Below are positions 52,801 through 60,842 of a DNA stretch of 64,000 bases, in pieces (the first letter of the stretch is position 1; the number at the start of each line of letters is the position of its first letter). The DNA comes from Streptomyces sp. NBC_00258. Its GTDB lineage: Bacteria; Actinomycetota; Actinomycetes; Streptomycetales; Streptomycetaceae. The stretch is from assembly GCF_036182465.1 (NCBI RefSeq), contig NZ_CP108081.1, forward strand, positions 1,054,001-1,118,000, given 5' to 3'. Both the position numbers and the translations under genes were made by a program. A model generated the notes under the pieces. The model made no database searches and was not told where the DNA came from. It saw nothing but the letters and a program-made list of their open reading frames with translations.

Positions 52801-54006
52801 ATTCAGGTCCCAGCCCATACCGGCCCAGGACGCCTGATTGTTGCTTGCCGAGGTACGTCCGTCCACCGACTGAGAGTTGTACGACATCGCCAGCGGAGGT
52901 GCCTCGCCCATCGGCGGCTTCGGTAGTTGAACCGGCAGGCTGTAGCTGAACGCACCCGACCCGGTGGACACCTCCCACGAACCGGTCGGCGACAGCGTCG
53001 AGGCCCGGTAGTCACCCGCGTCCGACGACGAACCGGACGTCACCGCATACACGCTCGTGCCACTCGTACCGGCCTCGCGCATCAGCTGCGGCGAGACGCC
53101 TTCCGGCGTGGTGTCCGCGTCCGCCGTCACCGTCGCGGTCAGCGTGCCCGTGTCGGTGCTGTTCTCCACCGGCACGAACGCACGCTCCGTGCAACCCTCC
53201 GCCTGCGGCGTCTGCAGCGCACACGCGGGCAGCTTCACCAGGCGCAGCCGGTCGGCGAAATCACCGCCGTAGGCGTACTTGAAGCCCGAGTAGTCGATGT
53301 CGACCTGCACCTCGCCCGGAACGTCCACACCGTCGGTACGGAAGATCTCCAGGCCCAGCCCGATACCGCCGACCGGTGCCACCGCCTCCCGGTCCAGCAC
53401 CCGCACCTCGACCTGATCCGGCGAAACGGGATCCAGGTCCGGGGCCAGCTCCTCCGGAGCGGACGCCGAGGCGGAAGTCGAAGGCTCCGGAGGGGCCGGT
53501 GACGTGACATCGCTGTCGGAACTCTCCGCGACCGCGGCCTCAGGGGCGGAGGGGCCGGGAGTGGGTGAAGCCGTGTCCTCTGCCAGCCGGGACGACCCCA
53601 ACTGGGTATCGGTGGCTGCATCCAACGGGATGGGGGCGACCTCCACGACATGCCCGACCTGTGTGCCACCGCTGTCGCTGCTGTCCGTGGCCGATCCCGA
53701 CGGCTCGGATACCACCGCGCCCGGGTCCCCCGGCGCCGCCTGCGACAGATCGACCGACGCCTCGGCCGCCCGCGGCCACCGCGGAGCCGGCAGCGCCGTA
53801 CCCGCCTCTTCCGCCTCCTGCGCCGGAACCGACCCGAGTGAGTGCGAGGGCACCACCGGTGTCGGATCACCAGCGGCCGCAGAAGCCTGCTGGGGCGACA
53901 CCACCGAAACCGTCGACAACAACCCCGCCAGCAACGCACCCGCAAGACCCACCGAAACGAAACGCGCACGCCGAGCAGCCACTCGAACCCCCACCCCCGG
54001 TGCCAC
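46816..54006 (-). CDS. Secreted RHS/YD-repeat protein with Hint domain and C-terminal toxin tip
   Basis: This 2,396-residue protein starts at GTG 54006. The signal peptide is RARFVSVGLAGALLAGLLST followed by ASAAAG. A SpvB/TcaC-like N-terminal block (GSGAFSYSLPVQLPKPPMGE) leads into a long run of YD repeats such as YTYDWAGQRLTTDDPDAGTS. The RHS core end is GLSLLGARAYDPGLGRFLSP. A Hint autoprocessing domain runs from CFLAGTDVLMADGTTKDIED to ETPVLVHN. The last 111 residues (46819-47151) form the variable toxin tip, ending in MELSHEPIPDRDGG and DHAIMDPGGYRRLPPGY, which suggests an HNH/endonuclease-type fold. The DUF2750 gene follows. Confidence 0.9.
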   Translation of the reverse strand: MAPGVGVRVAARRARFVSVGLAGALLAGLLSTVSVVSPQQASAAAGDPTPVVPSHSLGSVPAQEAEEAGTALPAPRWPRAAEASVDLSQAAPGDPGAVVSEPSGSATDSSDSGGTQVGHVVEVAPIPLDAATDTQLGSSRLAEDTASPTPGPSAPEAAVAESSDSDVTSPAPPEPSTSASASAPEELAPDLDPVSPDQVEVRVLDREAVAPVGGIGLGLEIFRTDGVDVPGEVQVDIDYSGFKYAYGGDFADRLRLVKLPACALQTPQAEGCTERAFVPVENSTDTGTLTATVTADADTTPEGVSPQLMREAGTSGTSVYAVTSGSSSDAGDYRASTLSPTGSWEVSTGSGAFSYSLPVQLPKPPMGEAPPLAMSYNSQSVDGRTSASNNQASWAGMGWDLNVGFIERRYRNCTEDGLPTIGDMCWDSPNSAAEPSGAVYVISLNGVTSELIQDNTGSGAYHLKDDPGWRVQRLFNGHGAGRDGEYWVISTQDGQRYYFGWGRSERTGTATASVFTVPVVGNDAGEPCHAQFPEPCTQAWRWNLDRAVTANEVETMYFYDKEYNHYRSVANTDKAREYVSSGYVKEIQYGWSSQIADGKVPAKVELSHVNRCIERVQENDPLRDAPATCPTFDDKPTSYPDVPIDLMCDGTSADYQCAGKTYYPTFFSTDMLWDIKTYVSDQDGSGWDLVQQYQNKYGMPNPDGTIGKTLWLDYVQRKTYGSVGDGDDLVLPVINFNRTDLDNKVGSAELNFPRIQEIHGDLGATTTVSYGFANACDINSLPSQASNTQDCYWQKWTPEGDTESKTGWFKKFLVTKVVVDPTVTTNQDGAPAMTTSYTYEDGAGWRFTNDPLTKDEDESWSDWRGYQEVQVTTGAGTGQKTDKYWLYRGLSGDRTSKTDPSATRTVTVNDGDGNNYTDHAWLAGRTLSTSLRDDTDTSHERTYHEYWDHNTAQYDGLPDARFVREKKTTTNTKITGGWRTHVVESEYDDTEGASTTFGLPMRTDDQGESGVSDNRCTTYGRAYNTDNYDSTGAQRWTVLQDQINHYSVGCSSIADSNQDGYATTLYDDATSVAANKPVDGNPTEGRTYTKAGTYRSTWSGYDDAGRVVWNEDGKHHRTTTQYSPANTWPLDGTTTTTPDPDGTASARSAHVSTVWSSRFWGAPTTVKDANGNSTRVTLDSAGRVVEVWKPTETGSSPSMKFSYSVPKSTNGSGVPDAVDGYPHVTTQVLQSGTTYLTSHAYTDGLGRDRESQTPLPSDLDPATKQTVPYRQVAVTRYDSAGQATGSSAVFRNQGTAGSGGPSSPQAAELPSYNDLVLDWAGRTVTSRIQAYGVTQDEGLVTTTYNGDHTVVQPAEGAPTASYTDVYGQVSKVVEHSGTSTYTTSYGYSDKGELKQITDTRGNSTLYTYDWAGQRLTTDDPDAGTSTTEYDVNGRTSKTTSNGAKTVLNYGYDNLGRKTAISSGSDELAAWTWDGLNIPNGKGQVTATTSRDAAGNTYTTKAGSFDTRGRALSSTVTLPTGVSGLAGDYTTSVTYDAADHITKVAYPTAGGLAAETVTTTYDEYGHPDGLTSTLGTSVYIDGTAYDAYGRLVERNYGAEFGGNGIQAQRRYAYDDSNGTRWLKTIATTTSVNELVAETQKDTYDYDLAGRLTELREQATGQSAQSQCFRYDDQSRLTRAFTHATAGICANTTQITSDYTGTSPYQTAYTYDRMGNLQSTTDTNSAGTASLRDYLYPGYDDAGTWTTANADWPHGVRKILNKTGTTTNRTDTFTYDTDGTMLQRIEQGTTAAAKTTVDYTWTKLAQLSTVKTTRTSGSELTRYAYDADGNLLVRSTPAETVASLGGTELRTDSSTVTATRHYTVGGATVAMRTSEGTSAANGKLTYLTADTQASTQIAVDASAGTSTRRRYTPFGDERSGTLPTGTDNGFLGKTEDTSTGLSLLGARAYDPGLGRFLSPDPLSAPYKPQNLSAYSYSVNDPINRSDPSGLMDADVGSSCTNDCEDHKKWVTETIIGGSWQQEGDSGVDLNNDGYVAIYPTVHVPVGWDQAQVYIQAFYDKIDELCHYGRESCADSSSPLNASAVNGAKGNACVAAGRDCAEGLNWGQSAAMIGGFAAAAEGGEGPAGGFGFGGIRSKNKKGGCSKCFLAGTDVLMADGTTKDIEDIEPGDKVRATDPETGETGAREVTRLIVTQDDKHFNELSVATDDGIDQLTATHEHPFWSPSQNTWTEAGDLTPGMTLLTDDGATVIVTGNREYTQHATTYNLTVDDLHTYYVLAGETPVLVHNSNCGGRWKLGEDYSKPKKNGVAPSLSTMRKRFWKNEATEPSAADQYGIANIGRMKRGSAPQRQRPDGSWESMELSHEPIPDRDGGMLLTPRWPEDHAIMDPGGYRRLPPGY

Positions 54007-54639
54007 CCCGCACTGTGCGCGGGCCGCAGTCCAACAGACCAGATATCAGCATCCGGGCAGGCCACAGCCGTGCTCCCCAGCACGGTGACACGTGACTTGC
54101 CAAAGAATGTGATCAGTGAACCGGGACAGTAACCGCTGTGAAGGCCACGTGAACAGGGGGCACGAGAAACGGTTCCTCTCTCCACAGTGACCTACCCCAC
54201 ACTCGCGGTCACCCCAGCACGACCTCGGCTCGCGGCTGTTGCCCCTCACGCCCGCCGCCTCTTCGCCGACAGCTCGGCTCGATGACCGGCGCGCTCGCAA
54301 CTTCATGCTGGCCGAAAGAGATCGAGGTCGCCACATGCCGCAATGTGTCAGCAAGGTGCTCCCGGTCCAGTCATGGAAATGACGGTGCTCGGTCCCGGGC
54401 AGACCACACGGACCAGTCAGGTCCAAGCCGAAGGCCGCCACCCCGGCACCCGCGTCCGGCTGCTTCCCAGGGCCGGGGAGAGTACCCCTCCTGCATTGAT
54501 GTGTTGCAGCGGCTCCTCGTTGTCGCCGACTACAGGACAACGGCACGCCACGGACCTCGGGTCTGGAGCACGGACGGTTGACGGCGCATGTGGCTTGCTT
54601 GAGTGAGCCGGAACCCATCACCCAGGAGGCTGCACGCAA
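54007..54639. other. Upstream region of RHS gene without a gene
   Basis: No frame is convincing on either strand, and no clear operator is visible. Promoters for the large RHS gene must lie here. Confidence 0.4.
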
Positions 54640-54956
54640 GCGTCGGGGCCGGGGTCACGTCGAAGCAATGGACGAAGACCTCATCGTGTCAAACCGATAT
54701 GGGAGGGCTGTGCAGAGTAGTGACTTCAACGTGAAATGGCGACGCGTCTTCGCCCGAGCCGGTCTTCCTGAATGCACCCGTTTCCGACCTCAAGGGCTTC
54801 TACACCTCCGCGCTCGGCGGGCCAGGTCAGTATGATCCGAAGACAGTCCAAGTCCTGTCACGTCACGCCCGGTTCACCGAAACATGGGACACCTATGCGC
54901 GCCCGCCGGGGGATGCGGAAGAGACGCGGCTGAACGCCCGACAGGCACAGGCGTGA
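54640..54956 (+). pseudogene. Tyrosine recombinase (integrase) C-terminal remnant
   Basis: The frame DEDLIVSNRYGRAVQSSDFN then VKWRRVFARAGLPECTRF shifts after the Arg-Phe and continues SDLKGFYTSALGGPGQYDPK, TVQVLSRHARFTETWDTYAR and LNARQAQA-stop. It resembles the catalytic end of phage integrases: the nucleophile Tyr in WDTYA is kept, but the HxxR region has become DLKGFY. There is no N-terminal half. It marks a former integration event. Confidence 0.7.
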
Positions 54957-54993
54957 GCAAGCAGCCGGCCTCGGCGCCGTCCGGTTCGGGCGT

Positions 54994-55884
54994 CTACTCC
55001 TGGACTATGGTCATGGTTTGCAGGCGGGCCGCGTCCTGTCCCGGAGGTGCTCCGAACATGCGCCGGTATTCACGGCTGAATTGCGATGGATTGTCGTAGC
55101 CGACGGCGTAGCCGATCGCGGCCACATCGTTGGGCGCTGTGATGAGTGCGATGCGGGCCTTTTGCAATCGGATCTGCTTCTGGTATTGCAGCGGGCTCAT
55201 CGCAGTTACGGCACGAAAGTGCCTGTTGAGGGACGAGACGCTGGCCCCAACATGCGAGGCGAGGTCGTCGATACGGATCACCTGGTCATACCGGGACCTG
55301 ATCCAGGCTATGGCTCGGGCGACGAGGGCCAGCCGGCTGTCTGCCATCCCGGCCTGCTTGATCAGCGGTGCCTGAGGTCCGTTTAGCAGCCACCAGTGAA
55401 TTTCCCGCCGTACCCCGGCTCCCAGGGCCCGAAGTCCGCGGGGGTCCTCCATCAGGCGCATCAGCCGGACGAGCGCGTCGAGCAGATTGTCATCCGCGTC
55501 GCTGATCGCCATGCCCGGTCCGTCGTGACGCGGGATATCGGTGGGCCCGTAATCCACCAGCAACTGCGCAATCGTCGCAGGGTGGAGGCGCATGCCGAGG
55601 GCGAGGAACGGTTCGCTGCGACTGGCTCGGATGACCTGCCCTGTCAGCGGAAGGGCGACGGTGACCACCGCAACCTGTCCGGGATGGTGCTCGAAGACGT
55701 GATCGCCCAGGGCGGTGCGCTTCGCACCTTGGACGACCACGGCAAGCATCGGCTCCGTGACGGTGCCGAGCGACGTGGTCATGTGCTCGCTGGCGAACAC
55801 CATCACGTCTTTGACCCATAGCGGGCCCGGCTCGTCTCCGGCGAGCCGGGTGATCCGACGCCCAAGTTCCTCCAGGTGATTCAT
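54994..55884 (-). CDS. AraC-family transcriptional regulator
   Basis: This is a 296-residue regulator. ATG 55884 (MNHLEELGRRITRL) is preferred; the frame is open 23 codons further. The N-terminal AraC_N cupin region has AVVVQGAKRTALGDHVFEHH. The C-terminal double HTH reads IDDLASHVGASVSSLNRHFR and AAIGYAVGYDNPSQFSREYR. It is divergent from the aldo/keto reductase, SDR and hydrolase genes, so it probably activates that run on sensing a small molecule. Confidence 0.92.
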   Translation of the reverse strand: MNHLEELGRRITRLAGDEPGPLWVKDVMVFASEHMTTSLGTVTEPMLAVVVQGAKRTALGDHVFEHHPGQVAVVTVALPLTGQVIRASRSEPFLALGMRLHPATIAQLLVDYGPTDIPRHDGPGMAISDADDNLLDALVRLMRLMEDPRGLRALGAGVRREIHWWLLNGPQAPLIKQAGMADSRLALVARAIAWIRSRYDQVIRIDDLASHVGASVSSLNRHFRAVTAMSPLQYQKQIRLQKARIALITAPNDVAAIGYAVGYDNPSQFSREYRRMFGAPPGQDAARLQTMTIVQE

Positions 55885-56063
55885 GCCTCGAGTGAACCAC
55901 TCTTGCGATGCGCCTGTGACCACTACCCGGGCAAACTTGCGCGGATCATGCAAGACATCGAGCGAATTTACGTAGGTCGAAACCCTTTGCGCTCTTTACC
56001 GTGGGGAATGTCATCGGCGATTGCTTCGGCACTCTGTCGTTTCCATCGGCATGGAGGTCCATG

Positions 56064-57143
56064 ATGCCCCTCGACCAGTACGTCACTCTTGGCCGCTCGG
56101 GCCTGCGGGTCAGCCCGTTCACCCTCGGAACGATGACTTTCGGCGAGGACTGGGGATGGGGAAGCAGTCCCGAAGAGTCGGAAAAGATCTTGGCGGCCTA
56201 CCTTGACCGTGGCGGGAACTCGGTCGACACCGCCAATTCCTATACCAACGGTCATTCCGAGAAGATTATCGGCGATTACCTCGCCGGCCAGTCCTCCCAG
56301 CGTGATCGCGTCGTGCTCGGAACCAAATTCTTCTGCAATTTGTACGAGAACGATCCGAACGGCGGTGGGCCCAGCCGCAAGGCGATCGTGCAGCAGCTGG
56401 AGAACTCGCTCCGTCGTCTGCAGACCGACTACGTCGACATCTACTGGCTGCACAACTTCGACCCCGCCACGCCCAGCGAGGAGACGCTGCGCACTCTCGA
56501 CGACCTGGTCAGCGCGGGAAAGATCCGCTACGTCGGCTTCTCCGACGTGCCGGCCTGGGCGACCGCGGAGGCGGCCACGATCGCGCAGATGCGCGGGTGG
56601 GCTCCGATCATCGCGCTTCAGCTGCAGTACTCCCTCCTGGAGCGGACTTCGGAGGGGGAGCTGATCCCGATGGCCGAGGCGATGGGCATGGGGGTGATGC
56701 CATGGTCGCCGCTGCAGGGAGGGCTGCTGTCCGGCAAGTATTCGAGTTCCAACACGGCTCCCTCCGACACCACCCGCGCCCGGCCCGGCGGGCCGACCGA
56801 GGCCGAGCTGGTTGTGATCGACGCCGTCAACGCCGTCGCCGCCGAGATGGGCGTGTCCTCCGCCCAGGTGGCTCTGGCGTGGCTGAGGGGGCGCCCCGGG
56901 GTGAGTTCCGTCGTGATCGGCTCTCGCCGGATCGATCAGCTGGAGGCCAATCTCGGCGCCCTGGACGTGACGCTCAGCGAGGCCCAGCGCACCGCCTTGG
57001 ACGAGATCTCGACGCCCAAGCTGAACTTCCCGGCCGACAACAACCGGCAACTCGCACCGACCCTGCAGTTCGCCGGTGCCACCGTGGACGGCCGTCCCTC
57101 AGCTGCGCTTCCGGGGCTGCACGAGTCCCCCACCCGCTACTGA
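56064..57143 (+). CDS. Aldo/keto reductase
   Basis: This 359-residue protein starts MPLDQYVTLGRSGLRVSPFT, with GGAGG 6 bases upstream; an ATG one codon earlier is too close. Family blocks are GGNSVDTANSYTNG (catalytic Asp/Tyr), VVLGTKFF (Lys), YVDIYWLHNFD (His) and GMGVMPWSPLQGG. It is the first gene of a three-gene plus-strand run with the SDR and CocE-like hydrolase, divergent from AraC. It reduces an aldehyde or ketone of unknown identity. Confidence 0.92.
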   Translation: MPLDQYVTLGRSGLRVSPFTLGTMTFGEDWGWGSSPEESEKILAAYLDRGGNSVDTANSYTNGHSEKIIGDYLAGQSSQRDRVVLGTKFFCNLYENDPNGGGPSRKAIVQQLENSLRRLQTDYVDIYWLHNFDPATPSEETLRTLDDLVSAGKIRYVGFSDVPAWATAEAATIAQMRGWAPIIALQLQYSLLERTSEGELIPMAEAMGMGVMPWSPLQGGLLSGKYSSSNTAPSDTTRARPGGPTEAELVVIDAVNAVAAEMGVSSAQVALAWLRGRPGVSSVVIGSRRIDQLEANLGALDVTLSEAQRTALDEISTPKLNFPADNNRQLAPTLQFAGATVDGRPSAALPGLHESPTRY

Positions 57144-57174
57144 CCACCGCTCTTCAGTAAGGGACGTAAGAAAA

Positions 57175-57933
57175 ATGCAACAGCAGTTCACTGGCAGAAC
57201 AGCGCTGGTCACCGGCGGCGGTTCGGGCATCGGGCGCGCCACGGCTTTGGCCTTGGCGGCAGAAGGGGCCCTGGTGACTGTCGCCGGCCGCACACAGGAA
57301 ACCCTGACACAGACTGCGCGGCTCATCGAGGAGAGCGGGGGCACGGCCCGCTCCGTCGTGGCCGACGTGAGCGATGAACGTGCCGTCGCTGCGGCCGTGG
57401 AGGCTGCCGTCGGGGACAGCGGCCGTCTCGACTTCGCGGTGAACAACGCGGGCTACGACGGGGAGTACCAGCTCACCCAGGACTACTCGACCGACATGCT
57501 CGACACAATGATCGCGATCAATGTGCGCGGCACCTTCTTGTCGATGAAGTACGAGCTCAAGCACATGACCGCCCAGGGCTTCGGGGTGGTGGTGAACATG
57601 TCGTCCGGTGCGGGCCTGGTGGGTGTGGCCGGCTTCGCCGGATACACGGCGACAAAAGCAGCCCAGATCGGCATGACCAAGAGTGCGGCGCTGGAGGTCG
57701 CCGCCCTGGGAGTGCGCGTCAACGCGCTGTGCCCCGGCCTGGTCGAGACCCCGATGATCGCGACGATGGACCCCGAGACGGATCCTTTGAAGTCGCTCCT
57801 TGCCACCCATCCGGTCGGCAGGATCGCCCAGCCACACGAGATCGCGGACGCCGTGGTCTATCTCTGCTCCGACAAGTCCGGATACATCACCGGCGTCGCG
57901 CTGCCCATCGACGGCGGCTACACCGTGCCCTAA
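57175..57933 (+). CDS. Classical SDR family oxidoreductase
   Basis: This 252-residue NAD(P)-dependent reductase starts MQQQFTGRTALVTGGGSGIG, with the TGxxxGIG cofactor motif. NNAG is in VNNAGYDGEY. The catalytic Ser is in VVNMSSGAGLVG, and the Tyr and Lys in YTATKAAQIG (YxxxK). The start lies 32 bases after the aldo/keto reductase stop. It belongs to the glucose 1-dehydrogenase / 3-oxoacyl reductase-like group. It presumably interconverts an alcohol and ketone in the same pathway as its neighbours. Confidence 0.92.
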   Translation: MQQQFTGRTALVTGGGSGIGRATALALAAEGALVTVAGRTQETLTQTARLIEESGGTARSVVADVSDERAVAAAVEAAVGDSGRLDFAVNNAGYDGEYQLTQDYSTDMLDTMIAINVRGTFLSMKYELKHMTAQGFGVVVNMSSGAGLVGVAGFAGYTATKAAQIGMTKSAALEVAALGVRVNALCPGLVETPMIATMDPETDPLKSLLATHPVGRIAQPHEIADAVVYLCSDKSGYITGVALPIDGGYTVP

Positions 57934-57978
57934 CAGGCCGGCACACGCGACGCCCCAGCCATGACCCAAGGAGCCCTC

Positions 57979-59655
57979 ATGCCCACCACCACACCAACGT
58001 CCCACTCTGCCACGAGCCTTGGCGTCGCAAGCAAGCTGGCCGGCGCAGCTCTCGGCCGTCTGTGGGGGCTGGGGGCCAGACGTAACCGCGTACGCGTACA
58101 ACGCGCGATCCGGGTGCCTATGAGGGACGGCATGCACCTGCTTGCCGACCACTACATTCCTGTCGCTTCCGAACCCGCGCCCACCATCCTCGTCCGCTGC
58201 CCCTACGGGCGGGGTTTCCCGTACAGCATGCTGACGGCGCAGCTCTACGCGGAGCGCGGCTATCACGTGCTGCTCCAGAGCACGCGTGGCACGTTCGGCT
58301 CCGAAGGTCGCTTCAAGCCTGGCGTCAGCGAGTCCCGGGACGGTCATGACACCGTCGTCTGGCTGCGCACCCAGGACTGGTTCGACGGCCGACTGGCCAC
58401 AGCAGGCGGCAGTTATCTCGGTTTCACGCAATGGGCGCTTGCGACGGACCCGCCACCCGAACTGACCGCGATGGTCGTCATGATCGGCGTGCATGACCTC
58501 AGCCGCGCCGCCTACCAGCAAGGGCCGCTGGATCTGTACAACATGATGAGCTGGTCCGACCTTCTGTCGCACCAGGAATCCGTCAGTGGGCCAGGCAGCC
58601 TTCTGCGAATGGCACGGGCCGAAAAGCGACTGGCCGGCGCGCTCGCGCAACTGCCGCTGAGGGGTGCCATGAGCAGCCTCGGCGGCAGCGGCGCCCCGTG
58701 GTACGACGAGTGGATCGACCACCCGGACGTGGACGATCCGTACTGGGAAGCCTTCCGGGCCACCGAAGCACTCCAACAATCGACGGTGCCCACCTTGCTG
58801 ATCGGGGGCTGGCACGATTTTTTCCTCAACCAGACGCTCCAGCAGTACGAGACGCTGCGCGCACGCGAAGTCGACGTCGCCATGACCATCGGCCCGTGGA
58901 CACATCTCAACGTGGACAACAAGATCGCTATGCCCCAAGCCCTCGCCTGGCTGGACGCACACACAGCCGGCCGAGCACCCGTGCGCCGCACGGCTCCTGT
59001 GCGGATCTTCGTGAGCGGCGCCAAGAAGTGGCAGGACCACGGCACGTGGCCACCCACGTCACCCGGACAGGCAACCTGGTATCTGAGGCAGGGTGGAAAC
59101 CTCGCAGACTCGGCATCTCACCAGGCGTCAAGCACCACAGAGTTCCGCTACGACCCTGCCCATCCAACTCCCTCCATCGGAGGGAGGATCATGGCTTTCA
59201 GCGGCGGTGCAAAGGACAACCGCAAGCTGGAATCCCGCGCCGATGTCCTCGTCTTCACTACGGATCCGCTCACCGCCCCCATCGAGGTGCATGGCGCGCC
59301 TGTCGTGGAGCTGCACATCGCCTCCGACAACGCCCACGCCGACCTGTTCGTCCGGATGTGCGACGTGGATCCCCGCGGCCGCTCCGTCAACGTCACCGAC
59401 CGGATTGTCCGGTGCACCGACCAGGACACCGCCTTGGGGGACGTTCGGTCCGTACGCATCGCCCTGGACCCCACAGCGCACCGCTTCAACTCCGGCCACC
59501 GCATCCGTCTGCAGGTCTCCGGCGGGGCGTTCCCTCGCTTTTCCCGCAACCTCGGCACCGGTGAGAGCCCCGCAACGGGTACGGCCACCAAGCCCACCAC
59601 ACACACCATTCACCACGACACAACGCACCCGTCGCATATCGCTCTGCCCAGTTGA
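57979..59655 (+). CDS. CocE/NonD family hydrolase
   Basis: This is a 558-residue X-Pro dipeptidyl-peptidase-like alpha/beta hydrolase. MPTTTPTSHSATSL is chosen because GGAG lies 8 bases upstream; an ATG at 57961 is in frame. The nucleophile Ser is in TAGGSYLGFTQWA, the Asp in IGGWHDFF and the His in GPWTHLN. A C-terminal jelly-roll domain follows (VVELHIASDNAHADLFVRMC). Family members hydrolyse esters or amides such as cocaine or beta-lactam side chains. It is the third gene of the AraC-linked run. Confidence 0.9.
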   Translation: MPTTTPTSHSATSLGVASKLAGAALGRLWGLGARRNRVRVQRAIRVPMRDGMHLLADHYIPVASEPAPTILVRCPYGRGFPYSMLTAQLYAERGYHVLLQSTRGTFGSEGRFKPGVSESRDGHDTVVWLRTQDWFDGRLATAGGSYLGFTQWALATDPPPELTAMVVMIGVHDLSRAAYQQGPLDLYNMMSWSDLLSHQESVSGPGSLLRMARAEKRLAGALAQLPLRGAMSSLGGSGAPWYDEWIDHPDVDDPYWEAFRATEALQQSTVPTLLIGGWHDFFLNQTLQQYETLRAREVDVAMTIGPWTHLNVDNKIAMPQALAWLDAHTAGRAPVRRTAPVRIFVSGAKKWQDHGTWPPTSPGQATWYLRQGGNLADSASHQASSTTEFRYDPAHPTPSIGGRIMAFSGGAKDNRKLESRADVLVFTTDPLTAPIEVHGAPVVELHIASDNAHADLFVRMCDVDPRGRSVNVTDRIVRCTDQDTALGDVRSVRIALDPTAHRFNSGHRIRLQVSGGAFPRFSRNLGTGESPATGTATKPTTHTIHHDTTHPSHIALPS

Positions 59656-59872
59656 GCTGGCGTGCCACGGCCGCACTTCCTGTATCCGTCCCGGTGTGCC
59701 GGATGCGGGGAGTGCGGCCGTGGCAGGCGATGAGACCGCTTCGGGCTGACAGACGAGGAAGATCGATGCCAGATACCGATCAAGCGCCGCCGGTCACTAC
59801 ACCAGTCGCGAACCAGGCACCGCACGGGCGCAAGATGAGTTGCAACGTGTCGCCAGAGCGGTAGGAGACTTC

Positions 59873-60733
59873 GTGGACGTCGATCTGCGCAAGACGCGCT
59901 ACTTCGTCGCCGTGGCCGAGGAGTTGCACTTCGGCCGGGCCGCCGAGCGTCTGCACATCACGCAACCGGTGCTCTCCCGGCAGATTCGCGCGCTGGAGCA
60001 TGAACTGCACGCGCAGCTCTTCATCAGAAACCAGCAGAGCACCGAGTTGACGGCCGCCGGCCGTCAACTGCTGGAGGACGCGCGCCCCGTGCTGGCCGCC
60101 GCACAAGCTCTATGCCGCCGGGTTCAGCAGGCCGCTCATGGATCCTCGACGTTCACCGTCGGCTTCATGCCCGGGATCACCGTGACAGGCGCAGTGCGCA
60201 CCTTCTCCACACGTCACCCCGAGCTGAGCGTGCAGGTGGTTCGCACTTCCTGGGGCGACCAGGCCCAAAGTGTGCACGAGGGCCTTCTCGACGTGAGCTT
60301 CGTACGGCTTCCCGTTGACCACAGCGGCTTGGAGCTGCGTCCACTCTTTCAGGAGCCGCGCGTTGCCGTGCTCCCAGTGGACCACCCGCTTGCGGCCAAG
60401 GAGTCCGTCGTTATCGCGGATCTGGCGTCCGAACGGCTCGTGCAGAGCCCCGACGCCGTTCCCGAGTGGCGAGACCTCCCCGAGCGGATCGACGGCAAAG
60501 AAGCGGGGCCCGCGCCGTTGTTCACCACCGTCGAGGAGAAGCTGGAGCACGTCGCGACGTGTGGCGGCGTACTCGTCCTTCCGCAATCGGCCGCCCTCTA
60601 TTACGCCCATGCCGGTGTCGCGCATGTGCCCATCGACGACATTGGCCCCAACCAGGTCTGTCTCGCCTGGAGCGACTGCCGTCGCTCCCCTCTGCTTCCG
60701 GAGTTCGCCGAAATCGCCGCTGCCCAGTACTGA
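59873..60733 (+). CDS. LysR-family transcriptional regulator
   Basis: This 286-residue regulator starts at GTG 59873 with AGGAG 5 bases upstream (VDVDLRKTRYFVAVAEELHF). The HTH is FGRAAERLHITQPVLSRQIR. The co-inducer domain starts near residue 90 (TFTVGFMPGITVTGAVRTFS). It resembles the LysR at 27.9 kb across its length, including VEEKLEHVA and PIDDIGPNQVCLAW. GTTGCAAC at 59839-59846, just upstream, is a short palindrome that could be part of its site. The epimerase gene follows in the same direction. Confidence 0.92.
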   Translation: MDVDLRKTRYFVAVAEELHFGRAAERLHITQPVLSRQIRALEHELHAQLFIRNQQSTELTAAGRQLLEDARPVLAAAQALCRRVQQAAHGSSTFTVGFMPGITVTGAVRTFSTRHPELSVQVVRTSWGDQAQSVHEGLLDVSFVRLPVDHSGLELRPLFQEPRVAVLPVDHPLAAKESVVIADLASERLVQSPDAVPEWRDLPERIDGKEAGPAPLFTTVEEKLEHVATCGGVLVLPQSAALYYAHAGVAHVPIDDIGPNQVCLAWSDCRRSPLLPEFAEIAAAQY

Positions 60734-60842
60734 TGCCTCGGGGGCATCAATACCGACGCAAGAAGCCTTGGACGTGCGCTGCGGCACGGAGCCAAGGTGG
60801 TGAGAAAACCCGACGTCACCACCGACAAGGACCGTGAAAGCG

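Noticed and set aside
50290..52926. 878-codon plus frame
   Set aside because: Also antisense to the RHS gene with low-complexity Val/Gly/Arg composition and no domain.
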